Positions 15,879-23,431 of a stretch of 64,000 nucleotides of DNA are shown here, one piece after another. Position 1 is the stretch's first letter. Every line of letters begins with the position of its first letter. The DNA comes from Clostridia bacterium (GTDB taxonomy: Bacteria > Bacillota > Clostridia > Christensenellales > UBA1242). Made by a program: the position numbers and the translations under genes. Under the pieces are notes generated by a model. It was not told where the DNA came from and did not search any database. It worked only from the letters and a program-made list of their open reading frames with translations. Where the stretch lies: NCBI GenBank assembly GCA_017467585.1, contig JAFUSR010000004.1:1-64000 (forward strand). Reading direction: 5' to 3'.

Positions 15879-16041
15879 AAATAAATCCTCCCTTATATGC
15901 CCTTATTATACTCTCTGTTGTCTGGTTTTCAAAACAAAACACAATATTTTTAAAAATTTTGTCAGTTTTTGTTAATATTATTATCAATATTATTAGTATT
16001 TTGCGGTTTTTGTGTGTTATTCTTTTTTTGAGGTTATCTTT

Positions 16042-16077
16042 ATGAAACAGAAGAAAGAAAAAGAGGAGCAGGAATAA
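16042..16077 (+). CDS. Eleven-codon reading frame fused to a terminator
   Basis: ATG 10 nt after a GAGG ribosome-like site encodes MKQKKEKEEQE, entirely charged or polar; its TAA stop forms the loop of the terminator hairpin directly after it. This is the second tiny unit of this kind in the window (compare MKIV at 10623). Could be a small RNA instead. Confidence 0.35.
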   Translation: MKQKKEKEEQE

Positions 16078-16092
16078 TTCCTGCCCTTTTTT
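16068..16092 (+). terminator. Terminator overlapping the eleven-codon frame
   Basis: GCAGGAA-TAA-TTCCTGC followed by T-run; the stop codon TAA is the loop. Confidence 0.8.
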
Positions 16093-16120
16093 ATTTGACA
16101 AAAAATTTCTCAAAAAACAC

Positions 16121-16150
16121 TTGAAACCCATTATATATGTGTGTTATAAT
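16121..16150 (+). promoter_or_regulatory. Promoter of tRNA-Ser
   Basis: TTGAAA (16121-16126), 18-nt spacer, TATAAT (16145-16150), 10 nt before the tRNA. Confidence 0.75.
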
Positions 16151-16160
16151 CATTTCACTT

Positions 16161-16251
16161 GGAGAGATACTCAAGAGGCCAAAGAGGGCACCCTGCTAAG
16201 GTGTTAGTACGAGCAATCGTAGCGCGGGTTCAAATCCCGCTCTCTCCGCCA
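16161..16251 (+). tRNA. tRNA-Ser (GCU)
   Basis: Class II tRNA with a long variable arm (TACGAGCAATCGTA region), acceptor stem GGAGAGA/TCTCTCC, discriminator G and encoded CCA (16249-16251). The anticodon loop CTGCTAA gives GCU. Its 3' 25 bases plus the following A recur exactly at 17505-17530, marking it as the target of an insertion. Confidence 0.96.
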
Positions 16252-16252
16252 A
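16227..16252 (+). repeat. Direct repeat copy 1, tRNA-Ser 3' end (attL-like)
   Basis: 26 bases covering the T-loop, acceptor strand and CCA of tRNA-Ser, perfectly repeated at 17505-17530 at a distance of 1278 bp. A perfect tRNA 3'-end duplication flanking foreign DNA is the classical trace of site-specific integration. Confidence 0.85.
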
Positions 16253-16256
16253 GCGT

Positions 16257-16290
16257 AACCTAAATCGAACATCGGTTTAGGTTTTTTGTT
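16257..16290 (+). terminator. Terminator after tRNA-Ser
   Basis: AACCTAAA/TTTAGGTT hairpin then six T's. Confidence 0.85.
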
Positions 16291-16302
16291 TTAATCAAAC
16301 AA

Positions 16303-16325
16303 AAAGCCGGAACAATTCCGGCTTT
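16303..16325. terminator. Bidirectional terminator, end of the membrane-protein gene
   Basis: AAAGCCGGAA/TTCCGGCTTT with A's on the left and T's on the right, 3 nt from the stop codon of the minus-strand gene. Confidence 0.85.
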
Positions 16326-16327
16326 TA

Positions 16328-17431
16328 TTAATGCTTAAATATAAATAATCCTGTTTCGAGATACAAAATAATAACTGTAAACACAAACAGCACAACCATA
16401 ATTATATCCCAAAGGCTTGCCCTGGTCTTTCTTGTATACGACAACAGCAAAATAAGTGGTGCAGCAAATCCTAGATAAAAATTAAAACCAATGCCGTAAA
16501 ACAAAAACCAAGGTGAAACATAAATAAGGCCAAAGTCAATAGCACAAACAACAATCATGATAACCGCAGAAATTACACTAATTTCAAGAGAACTTCTGTT
16601 GCTTTTTGCGTAAGTGTCATATTCTTCTGGCGTTCCACCCCATTTTGCAAACAGAAATTGTCTTAATTTGATTATAAGTGCAACACCAAAGAAAATTGCA
16701 TATATTGTTATTGATCTGCATGGCATAATTGCAAGAGCTGCAACTGGCAATTCCACAATACCAGTGTTATTGAGTCCATACAAAACCGTAGACCCAACAG
16801 CAAACAAAATAGGAATAATACACATGAACCTGAAAATTAAAATTGCACCATCTTTTTTTATCTTTTTTGGTGTATAAAACAAAAAGAAATAAAATAATGA
16901 AAACAACGACAAATCTACAAACACGTTGTAGTTAATAACTTTGCCAAACACTTTTTTGGCAACCATATCAGCAAAGTCATATGCATCGGCAGTGCTTTCG
17001 CTAACAACTTTGCCAATGCCCATAAGATATCTGTAAAACACAAGAATAACAAGCAAATAAATAAGAATAGCTATTGCAGAATAAATAATGAGCATTTTTT
17101 TGATTTTTTCTCTGCTAGTCATGATAATGCAAAAGTTTGCTGCCAAAAACATAGGCAACGCAAAAATGGACAAAACTTCAAGCACATCTGCAACATCTTT
17201 TACACCGGCTGGAACTTCCACCATTTTGTAAACCAAGTTTAAGCACACACAAACCTGTGCAAAAAACATCAAAACAAAGCCCAAAATTTTCATGGTTCTG
17301 CCAGAGAATATTCCACGATATTTCAAATCTGGCAAACCCATTAGTTTATCTATTCTTTGTCTGTTTTTGTTTGGAACAACAATTTGTGCTTGTTGTTCGT
17401 TTGTTTCAACAATGTTTTCTTTTGTTTCCAT
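16328..17431 (-). CDS. Multi-pass membrane protein, sole gene of a tRNA-Ser insertion
   Basis: 367 residues: a hydrophilic N-terminus of ~45 residues (Glu/Gln-rich) and about nine transmembrane helices. No transporter signature or catalytic motif is recognised. It is the only gene between the two perfect copies of the tRNA-Ser 3' end (16227 and 17505). Its ATG lies 6 nt after TATAAT without a ribosome site, so its mRNA is probably leaderless. Base composition is like the host backbone, which argues for long residence. Confidence 0.72.
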   Translation of the reverse strand: METKENIVETNEQQAQIVVPNKNRQRIDKLMGLPDLKYRGIFSGRTMKILGFVLMFFAQVCVCLNLVYKMVEVPAGVKDVADVLEVLSIFALPMFLAANFCIIMTSREKIKKMLIIYSAIAILIYLLVILVFYRYLMGIGKVVSESTADAYDFADMVAKKVFGKVINYNVFVDLSLFSLFYFFLFYTPKKIKKDGAILIFRFMCIIPILFAVGSTVLYGLNNTGIVELPVAALAIMPCRSITIYAIFFGVALIIKLRQFLFAKWGGTPEEYDTYAKSNRSSLEISVISAVIMIVVCAIDFGLIYVSPWFLFYGIGFNFYLGFAAPLILLLSYTRKTRASLWDIIMVVLFVFTVIILYLETGLFIFKH

Positions 17432-17437
17432 ATTTTT

Positions 17438-17466
17438 ATTATACCAAATTGTAAAACGTTTAGCAA
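17438..17466 (-). promoter_or_regulatory. Promoter giving a leaderless mRNA (minus strand)
   Basis: Minus strand: TTGCTA (17466-17461), 17-nt spacer, TATAAT (17443-17438), 6 nt, ATG (17431). Confidence 0.7.
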
Positions 17467-17504
17467 GTTATGGGTTTTATTTTTAATTAGTTTGCTTTTT
17501 TATA

Positions 17505-17530
17505 GGTTCAAATCCCGCTCTCTCCGCCAA
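17505..17530 (+). repeat. Direct repeat copy 2, displaced tRNA-Ser 3' end (attR-like)
   Basis: Exact 26-base copy of 16227-16252 not attached to any tRNA body. It is followed at once by its own hairpin terminator, as if this had been the original tRNA 3' end and terminator before the insertion. Confidence 0.85.
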
Positions 17531-17532
17531 AA

Positions 17533-17566
17533 GGAACTGCATTCTAATATGCGGTTCTTTTATTTC
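17533..17566 (+). terminator. Hairpin after the displaced tRNA 3' end
   Basis: GAACTGCAT/ATGCGGTTC (one G-T pair) and T-rich tail; probably the ancestral tRNA-Ser terminator. Confidence 0.75.
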
Positions 17567-17678
17567 TGTCAAAATGGTGTTGCAGGTTTTGTCATACCGA
17601 CTAAAAAAGTTAAACAAAAAACACCACTTAACTATCTAAAGAAAAAATATATCCAGTATCTTTTACAAATAAAAAAAT

Positions 17679-17705
17679 GGTTTAGCGATTGCTAAGCCTT
17701 TTTTA
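17679..17705. terminator. Terminator at the end of the TfoX-like gene
   Basis: GGTTTAGC/GCTAAGCC hairpin with T-run on the plus strand and A-run on the left; it closes the minus-strand pair. Confidence 0.75.
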
Positions 17706-17993
17706 TTTTAAATCTTCACAAGTAGTTTTTATAAGATTATTTAAATAATCAACATCATCTAAATTTTCAACCATATACATTGTTTTTGCACTCTCATAGG
17801 GTATTTCTTCAGCGAGTGAAAAGCCTTTATTTGAGTGTGTTTTTTTAATTAAAAATCTATCATCATATATACCGCCAAACAAGATACCATTATGATAAAG
17901 TAGAAATTCTCCCATCATTGCTTTGCAAGTAATATTATCAAGTTCTCTCAATTGTTCTAATATAAAATCTTTAAATTGGTTTGATGATGACAT
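17703..17993 (-). CDS. TfoX N-terminal domain protein
   Basis: 96 residues matching the stand-alone TfoX N-terminal domain: F-KDFILEQLREL, CKAMMGEFLLYHNGILFGGIYDDRFLIK, and a C-terminal helix. The fold is shared with TfoX/Sxy competence regulators, but isolated domains like this are common in small mobile modules and have no fixed function. It starts 13 nt after the GNAT gene on the same strand with AAGAAGG as ribosome site, so the two form a pair. Confidence 0.88.
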   Translation of the reverse strand: MSSSNQFKDFILEQLRELDNITCKAMMGEFLLYHNGILFGGIYDDRFLIKKTHSNKGFSLAEEIPYESAKTMYMVENLDDVDYLNNLIKTTCEDLK

Positions 17994-18006
17994 AAATTAC
18001 CTTCTT

Positions 18007-18750
18007 TTATTTTATAAGTTTTTCAAAAGCATTTGCATTTAATATTGTGTTAGATATAAACTTTCCTTTATAAAAATTAGCCCAATTATTGAATATACAA
18101 GGAGCATTTTTTGCTTTCTCTAGGGTGTCAATTTTTACAAAATTCAATTTAATATTTTTATTGTTTGCATAATTTGACAATTCTTTAACTTCATACTCAA
18201 CATAAGGACATTCGTTACTATAATATATTGTAAAATCTTTATTCTCAATCTGCATTTTTCTAGCAGTGTCACTAAATTTAGGTGTTGGGCTGTTATCAAA
18301 TTGTAAAGCAAGCAATTCATAATCAGCTATTGTATCAACAACTTTGAATCCAAAGTGTTCAAAAAATGTTTTTTCTCCCAAAAATGGTTTTTTCTTTTTT
18401 GCTACAATATTGCAAAGGCCACTCATCTTCTTTGATTTAGCATCGTTTATTGCATATTCAAGTAATTCTTTCGCAATACCTTTTCCTTTAAAACTACCAG
18501 CAACCCATAAGCAATAAATATATTCATAGTTTTTACCTAAAACAGGAGCCCAAGCAGTTTCTATTGGCTCATACTCAATAAATATCTTTCCACGAGCATT
18601 TAATTTGCGAAAGATATGACCGCCTTTTAGTTTGTCTTTAATCCATTCCTTTTTACAATTTACCCCTTCTTGATGTTTTGGGTCTCCTATAGCACAACAA
18701 ATATGCTCATCTTCAATATTGTCTAATGTTAGATTTACAAAATCGTTCAT
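18007..18750 (-). CDS. yoaP: GNAT acetyltransferase with YoaP C-terminal domain
   Basis: 247 residues. An N-terminal GNAT fold with the acetyl-CoA loop GSFKGKGIAKELL (~residues 86-98) is followed by a thioredoxin-like YoaP domain: FTIYYSNECPYVEYEVKEL then APCIFNNWANFYKGKFISN. The acceptor substrate is unknown. Clear own promoter (TATAAT about 30 nt upstream) and AAGGAG ribosome site, in contrast to the leaderless genes around. AT-rich and in the same orientation as the other module genes. Confidence 0.88.
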   Translation of the reverse strand: MNDFVNLTLDNIEDEHICCAIGDPKHQEGVNCKKEWIKDKLKGGHIFRKLNARGKIFIEYEPIETAWAPVLGKNYEYIYCLWVAGSFKGKGIAKELLEYAINDAKSKKMSGLCNIVAKKKKPFLGEKTFFEHFGFKVVDTIADYELLALQFDNSPTPKFSDTARKMQIENKDFTIYYSNECPYVEYEVKELSNYANNKNIKLNFVKIDTLEKAKNAPCIFNNWANFYKGKFISNTILNANAFEKLIK

Positions 18751-18840
18751 AATTTTCTCCTTAAAATAACAATTTGATTATAACATAAAATTTTTATTTT
18801 GTATAAATGTTTACCGAATTCATTAAATAAAATTTATTTT

Positions 18841-18874
18841 TTACCGTTAGAATAGAATCCCTACTGTCCCGCCA
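18841..18874 (+). repeat. tRNA-3'-end-like repeat, degenerate copy A
   Basis: Begins TTACCGTTAGAATAGAATCC and ends TGTCCCGCCA. It shares the TTACCG start, TAGAAT core and CCCGCCA end with the sequence at 19821-19854, and CCGCCA plus a following hairpin with the tRNA-Ser-derived copy at 17505. It lies at the 3' side of the next minus-strand module, just as the other copies do. Confidence 0.55.
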
Positions 18875-18877
18875 CAA

Positions 18878-19039
18878 GTGAACTGTACGCACACTCGTGA
18901 AAATGAGAAGTGTGTATTTTTCTTTTTACACGAATGTTTTGGTATCATTATTCCATTTGATAAACCCAATGTTGACAATGCTGGTTGGGAAAATTGGAAA
19001 ACTAAAAAACGAGATGAATATGGAAACTTTTGTAAATAA
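18878..19039 (+). pseudogene. Possible remnant reading frame inside the CAT module
   Basis: A plus-strand frame open from the tRNA-like repeat through to TAA at 19037-19039 reads as a plausible protein C-terminus (PFDKPNVDNAGWENWKTKKR, then DEYGNFCK). It lacks a convincing start and overlaps a hairpin, so it is either a gene remnant carried by the module or chance. Confidence 0.25.
18889..18926 (+). terminator. Hairpin after degenerate copy A
   Basis: CACACT/AGTGTG stem with a large loop, then a T-rich run; equivalent in position to the hairpins after the other copies. Confidence 0.55.
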
Positions 19040-19051
19040 ATATAAAAAATA

Positions 19052-19079
19052 AAGAGAGAATGTGTTAATATTCTCTCTT
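19052..19079. terminator. Terminator of the CatA-like gene
   Basis: AAGAGAGAAT/ATTCTCTCTT hairpin 18 nt past the stop of the minus-strand gene. Confidence 0.7.
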
Positions 19080-19096
19080 CGTTAGTTTGTAGATTC

Positions 19097-19744
19097 TTAT
19101 TCTATAAAATTCTCAATTTCTTTTTGTAGCAAACGAAAAACATTTGCAACTAAATATCCATCAGCAATTGCATGATTTAATCTTACAGTAACAGGCATCA
19201 TGAAATGTCCATTTTCTTCTCTATATTTTCCCCAATTTATAATTGGAGCAAAAAACAAATGTCCATCAGGCAACTCAATGTTTAATGAATCATATGAAAA
19301 CCATGGGATATATGATGCATCAAACCAGTTTGGGTGATTTTGCATGTCAAGGCCATATTCCCTCGTTTCTTTTGCTCTTTCTATATCTTTCAATGCATTT
19401 TTATAAAAAGTTGGATAATCATAATAAAACTTCGTATATACAGGAGTGCAAGTTTCTGTATCATCATGAAAAACATATTGAGTTGGATTGATCACATCAT
19501 AACAAATCAGTTTATCTTCTTTATAGAGATATCCCATTTTGTAATCATCTCTTGAGTTAAGAACTTTTGACAGAATGTATAAAAAGTTTATATAAAACTT
19601 TGTTCCAGTTTTCTTTGAATATAAAACAAGATCAGTAACATTAATTCTTGCTGTTATTGAAGTTGAACATTTACAATCTTTAGAAAAATGTTCAAAGACT
19701 CCTTTTCTGTAGTATTTGTCTTTGTCTATAACTTTATAATTCAT
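19097..19744 (-). CDS. CatA-like O-acetyltransferase
   Basis: 215 residues, the usual length of the chloramphenicol acetyltransferase family. Near the C-terminus NHAIADGYLVANVF supplies the catalytic His and the HxxxDG signature (the first of the two His in typical CAT is Asn here); PWFSYDSLNIELPD is also family-like. It would use acetyl-CoA; whether chloramphenicol is a substrate cannot be said, since many such homologues act on other compounds. Own promoter (TATAAT) and GGAG ribosome site upstream. It is the third module of the tRNA-Ser chain. Confidence 0.85.
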   Translation of the reverse strand: MNYKVIDKDKYYRKGVFEHFSKDCKCSTSITARINVTDLVLYSKKTGTKFYINFLYILSKVLNSRDDYKMGYLYKEDKLICYDVINPTQYVFHDDTETCTPVYTKFYYDYPTFYKNALKDIERAKETREYGLDMQNHPNWFDASYIPWFSYDSLNIELPDGHLFFAPIINWGKYREENGHFMMPVTVRLNHAIADGYLVANVFRLLQKEIENFIE

Positions 19745-19820
19745 AGTTTTTCTCCAATGTAATTACATTATAGCACAATATTGTTTATATTGTGTAAAAA
19801 AGATCTAACTTTTAAAAAAT

Positions 19821-19854
19821 TTTACCGAGAGATAGAATTCTAATGCTCCCGCCA
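19821..19854 (+). repeat. tRNA-3'-end-like repeat, degenerate copy B
   Basis: Begins TTTACCGAGAGATAGAATTC and ends GCTCCCGCCAA. Same architecture as copy A (18841-18874) and followed immediately by a 12-bp perfect hairpin. Confidence 0.55.
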
Positions 19855-19887
19855 ATCAAACTTAAATTAAGCTGATTAAGTTTGATT
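19854..19887 (+). terminator. Hairpin after degenerate copy B
   Basis: 12-bp perfect stem AATCAAACTTAA/TTAAGTTTGATT. The following T tract is interrupted, so it may be a recombination-site structure as much as a terminator. Confidence 0.6.
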
Positions 19888-19954
19888 TGGGTTGTTTTGC
19901 GCTATTGTATTATTAGATAATTTAATTGTAACAAACAAAAAACTGAATAAAAAT

Positions 19955-19990
19955 AAAAATGGCCTAGCGAACAGCTAGGTCATTTTTTAT
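19955..19990. terminator. Bidirectional terminator after the surface protein
   Basis: TGGCCTAGC/GCTAGGTCA stem (one G-T pair) with A-rich left and T-rich right flanks. Confidence 0.8.
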
Positions 19991-19999
19991 GAATATTTA

Positions 20000-22729
20000 T
20001 TAAACTTTGTTTTTATCAGATTCAGCGAGTCTTGCCGCAGCCTCTTCTTTTGTTTTAAACACGTTGAATTTTAGTGCTCTGCCTATTCTGTTTCTGTGAT
20101 TAATAACAATATACCATCTCTTTCTCTTTGCAAGCAAATAGATTGGCTTTATTTCTCCATAAACAAGTGTATATCTCTTAAAACACTTGCGTGCTACAAG
20201 CAAATATATTAAACAGAACAAGATTAGTGCTCCTAAGAAAGAACCAATGGTTATTAATGTTACTTTAACATTGAAGTTATGAACAAGTGTCTTATATTCT
20301 GCCTCTGATTCTGTCAATGTCTCATAGTTTGCAATCACTGTTTTTTCTTCTTCGGTCAAATCATCAAAGAATGCTCTTGCATCATCAATTAGCGCTTTAG
20401 ATTCTTTTGTTCTTTCAACTGTGCCTATCTCTTCAATTTTTTGTGTTACAACTTCTGTTTTTGCTTTGCTGAACACTGTTTGTAAATCTTCAATTTGTTC
20501 TGCAATTTGTGCACTTGTTACGTTTGCTTTGTCAATAAAGTCATCTTGAGAAACAGCTCTTTCTGCCATCATGTCTGCATCAATATCTGCATAACCTTCT
20601 GCAATCTTTCCGTGATATGTGTCTACTTTTTCAATAAGTGCCAAAAGTTCTGCTTTGTCTACTTGAGCTATTGTCACTGTAAAGCTTGCTTCTGCAATTG
20701 CGTTGTAGTTGTCATTTCCAAGAGCTTTATAGAAAACTGTGTATGTTGTAGCAAAACGACCTTGTGGAATTGCCGAGTTATATTCTGTTGCAAATTCTTC
20801 TTCTGTGTCTGGGTTTGTGTATGTAATTTTGTAAACAATATCTCCAGAATCATTGTATCTAAGTTCACCAGCAGTAATCAGTGCAAGGTCTTCATTATTA
20901 TAAATAAGTCCTTCAACTGCTGCAGGAAGAGTTGCATACTCCGCATTTGTTTTTGTGATAACAACTGTTTGGCTATTGCGATATGTTGTCCAACCTGTTT
21001 TTGTAACTTCAAAGTAAACTGTGTATGTTCCAACATTTGTATAAGTTGGAGCTTCTATAAGGTTATATGTTCCTTCATTTGTGCCATACATAACTGTTGC
21101 ATCTGTTGGGTTTGTTGGAACAACTGAAATTGTGTGTGCAGTTCTGTCATATTCTGCTTCATAGCCATCAAACGCAACAACCATGTTTTGTGTAAAGTAA
21201 GCATAAAGTGTTGGCGCACTATCTTTATCCCATGCTTTGCAACCATGACCAGCATTGTCTATATATTTATTTCCCGCACCATTTTCTTGGTCATAATATC
21301 CATCAAATGTGTATCCGTCAAGCGTTGGGACAGACACATTAGGAAGCATTGCATCATATGTTGCTGTAACTCCCGCGTCTCCGCCTTGACCTTCTCCATT
21401 ATTGAATGTTAGGTCATAAGTTTTTGCTGTCCAATTTGCCGTGTATGTTCTGTTTCCAATTGAACCTTTTGCAACGCTTACGCTTTGATTGGTGTCACCA
21501 GAAAGTCCTGTTCCACTCCAACCCTTGAAGGTGTAACCTGTTCGAGTTGGGTTTGAAATTGTAAATGCGTTGGTTGTCACATTATATGAACTTGGATGTG
21601 TGGTTCCATGTGTTCCACCATTTAAGTTATATGTGATTGAATATGTTATCAAATCTGCACTGATTGTGCCAAAATCTACAGTTGTTGTGCCGACTGTTTG
21701 TGAGGAAACACGATAAATTGCGTTTTCTGTGTCTTCTGTTCCAGAAACAAGTGTCCAGTTTGATTTGTGTTTGTATCCTTTTGCAAGTTTTGCAAACGCA
21801 TAAACTGTTGTGCCACTATTAAACTTGCTTCCACTTGCGCTTCCACTTGTTGCATTTTGATTTGATGAAAGGTAAACTGAACTTATCCCAGTTCCAGCAG
21901 TTACATTAACTGCTTGTTCTGCAATTTCCCATTGTGCTGTAAGATTGAGTGAGGATTTAGCTGTCGGTGTATCAAACTTGCTAAGTGTTGGTGCACCATT
22001 CGCATTATAATATTGAGTTGTTCCATTTGCGTCATAATATCCCAAAAATTTGTAGCCGGACTTTGTTGGGATATTTATAGAAGAGTAAGGAAAATAATAA
22101 TTAACAGACGCATTATCACTTCCTCCAGAACCACCATCCTTATTAAAATTTATTGTTACTGGTTTACCATAATAATAATTAACATTCGTGAAAATATTAA
22201 TGGTGTTTGCATTATTGTTTTTAATAACATAAGTGACAACACTTGAAGAAGTGTCAAGTAGTTCTGCTTGATAAATTTCAGAGGAAGTGCTATCACCAGA
22301 AGCTCTTGCTATATAATTTGTTGTCGAAGAATTTTTGCTGCCGTGTGTTATTGACAATTCAATGGTCGCTTGTTCACTTCCATACACCCTTAAGCCAGCA
22401 TATACTAGATATTTCACTGTAGTGCTATCGTTGTTTGTGATTGTTATTGATGCTCCAGCCGACAAAGAAAAAAATCTAGTATCTGATACTGTTTTTTCTG
22501 AGCCTCCACTCCACGACCAATTATCTTTTGTTCCGCTTGTAGGACTATCTGCTATGCTGGTAAATAATAAACTTGCAGATTGTGTTTTATCGGTATCATA
22601 ATCGCTTATTGCCGCATAAGCTGTGTTCGCGTTTGATGGAATGCCTAGAAAAGCAGCACCAGCCATAAGCACAAGAGCTATTGCAATCAAGCCACTAATC
22701 AGCCAATTTTTTCTTTTTGTTTTTTTCAT
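20000..22729 (-). CDS. Surface protein with InlB-type repeats and C-terminal anchor
   Basis: 909 residues. Signal peptide with a long basic start (KKTKRKNW) and cleavage near AYA-A (~residue 38); a beta-rich N-terminal domain; two or three InlB B-type repeats (NGGTHGTTHPSSYNV..., TGYTFKGWSGTG, NWTAKTY); MBG-like beta domains (THAISVVPTNPTDATVMYG style); a helical stretch rich in Glu; a transmembrane helix (VTLITIGSFLGALILFCLIY); and a basic ~59-residue cytoplasmic tail resembling short DUF2188-type folds (weak). No LPXTG motif. It is probably displayed on the cell and may bind host or glycan ligands. Start at 22729 is set by GGGAGG; an in-frame ATG at 22795 has no ribosome site. Confidence 0.85.
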   Translation of the reverse strand: MKKTKRKNWLISGLIAIALVLMAGAAFLGIPSNANTAYAAISDYDTDKTQSASLLFTSIADSPTSGTKDNWSWSGGSEKTVSDTRFFSLSAGASITITNNDSTTVKYLVYAGLRVYGSEQATIELSITHGSKNSSTTNYIARASGDSTSSEIYQAELLDTSSSVVTYVIKNNNANTINIFTNVNYYYGKPVTINFNKDGGSGGSDNASVNYYFPYSSINIPTKSGYKFLGYYDANGTTQYYNANGAPTLSKFDTPTAKSSLNLTAQWEIAEQAVNVTAGTGISSVYLSSNQNATSGSASGSKFNSGTTVYAFAKLAKGYKHKSNWTLVSGTEDTENAIYRVSSQTVGTTTVDFGTISADLITYSITYNLNGGTHGTTHPSSYNVTTNAFTISNPTRTGYTFKGWSGTGLSGDTNQSVSVAKGSIGNRTYTANWTAKTYDLTFNNGEGQGGDAGVTATYDAMLPNVSVPTLDGYTFDGYYDQENGAGNKYIDNAGHGCKAWDKDSAPTLYAYFTQNMVVAFDGYEAEYDRTAHTISVVPTNPTDATVMYGTNEGTYNLIEAPTYTNVGTYTVYFEVTKTGWTTYRNSQTVVITKTNAEYATLPAAVEGLIYNNEDLALITAGELRYNDSGDIVYKITYTNPDTEEEFATEYNSAIPQGRFATTYTVFYKALGNDNYNAIAEASFTVTIAQVDKAELLALIEKVDTYHGKIAEGYADIDADMMAERAVSQDDFIDKANVTSAQIAEQIEDLQTVFSKAKTEVVTQKIEEIGTVERTKESKALIDDARAFFDDLTEEEKTVIANYETLTESEAEYKTLVHNFNVKVTLITIGSFLGALILFCLIYLLVARKCFKRYTLVYGEIKPIYLLAKRKRWYIVINHRNRIGRALKFNVFKTKEEAAARLAESDKNKV

Positions 22730-22936
22730 TTTTTCCTCCCATTTTTTGTATAAAGAATTGATTATGAATATAGTTGCGCACATCAAGTATATCACATAAG
22801 TTTTGGTAATGTATCATTTTTTGATTAAGTTTTCAATTTAATTCAATATGCTTGTTTTTTTGTAATAATTGCATTTAACTATTTACTTTGAAGCTGTTTT
22901 TGTGATACAATTTGGTTGAAAAGGATAACTTTTTAT

Positions 22937-23431
22937 ATGGAAGCAAAAAAAAGAAAATATCAGAGCATTCTTTTGTTGAGTGGAACGGCCCTCATTGTTT
23001 TTAGTATGTGGGATATTTTAAAAATTATTTTTTCTTTCGTCTTTAGCCCAACTCAACAATTTATTATTATGGCGCTTTTCGATTTCAACGAACAAACCAT
23101 TATCTACGCAATTATTATTTTTGCCCTGCTCGCCTTAATAGAATTTTTGATTAACTTGTTTATTGCACTGAGCGCAAAAGCCGAAGCTCGTGGAAAAAAG
23201 AAAAGTGTTTTTTATCTTGTTGTGTTATGCATTCTTCTTGCAGTTTTTGTTGCAAATTTTGTTTCTTCGCTAATTATATATATTCCCGCAATTACCGACA
23301 TTCTCTCCGCTATCGACGCAATTATTATGTCTGCGGTTAGTTTTGCGAGCATATTTGCCTTGACTGAAATTTTGATTTCTTCAATCGGGTTGCGCAAAAT
23401 CAACAAAAAGGAGCAACAACAATGCAATTAG
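22937..23431 (+). CDS. Small integral membrane protein
   Basis: 164 residues with four predicted transmembrane helices and a polar C-terminus (KINKKEQQQ). No recognised family. The ATG at 22937 follows AAGGAT by 11 nt; TACAAT at 22906-22911 is a likely -10. Its stop overlaps the start of the DUF6765-like gene by 10 nt and a third membrane gene follows, so the three are an operon. Confidence 0.72.
   Translation: MEAKKRKYQSILLLSGTALIVFSMWDILKIIFSFVFSPTQQFIIMALFDFNEQTIIYAIIIFALLALIEFLINLFIALSAKAEARGKKKSVFYLVVLCILLAVFVANFVSSLIIYIPAITDILSAIDAIIMSAVSFASIFALTEILISSIGLRKINKKEQQQCN

Noticed and set aside
19097-19744. Acquired chloramphenicol-resistance gene
   Set aside because: Family membership is clear but the active-site region differs (Asn-His instead of His-His) and no substrate can be inferred.
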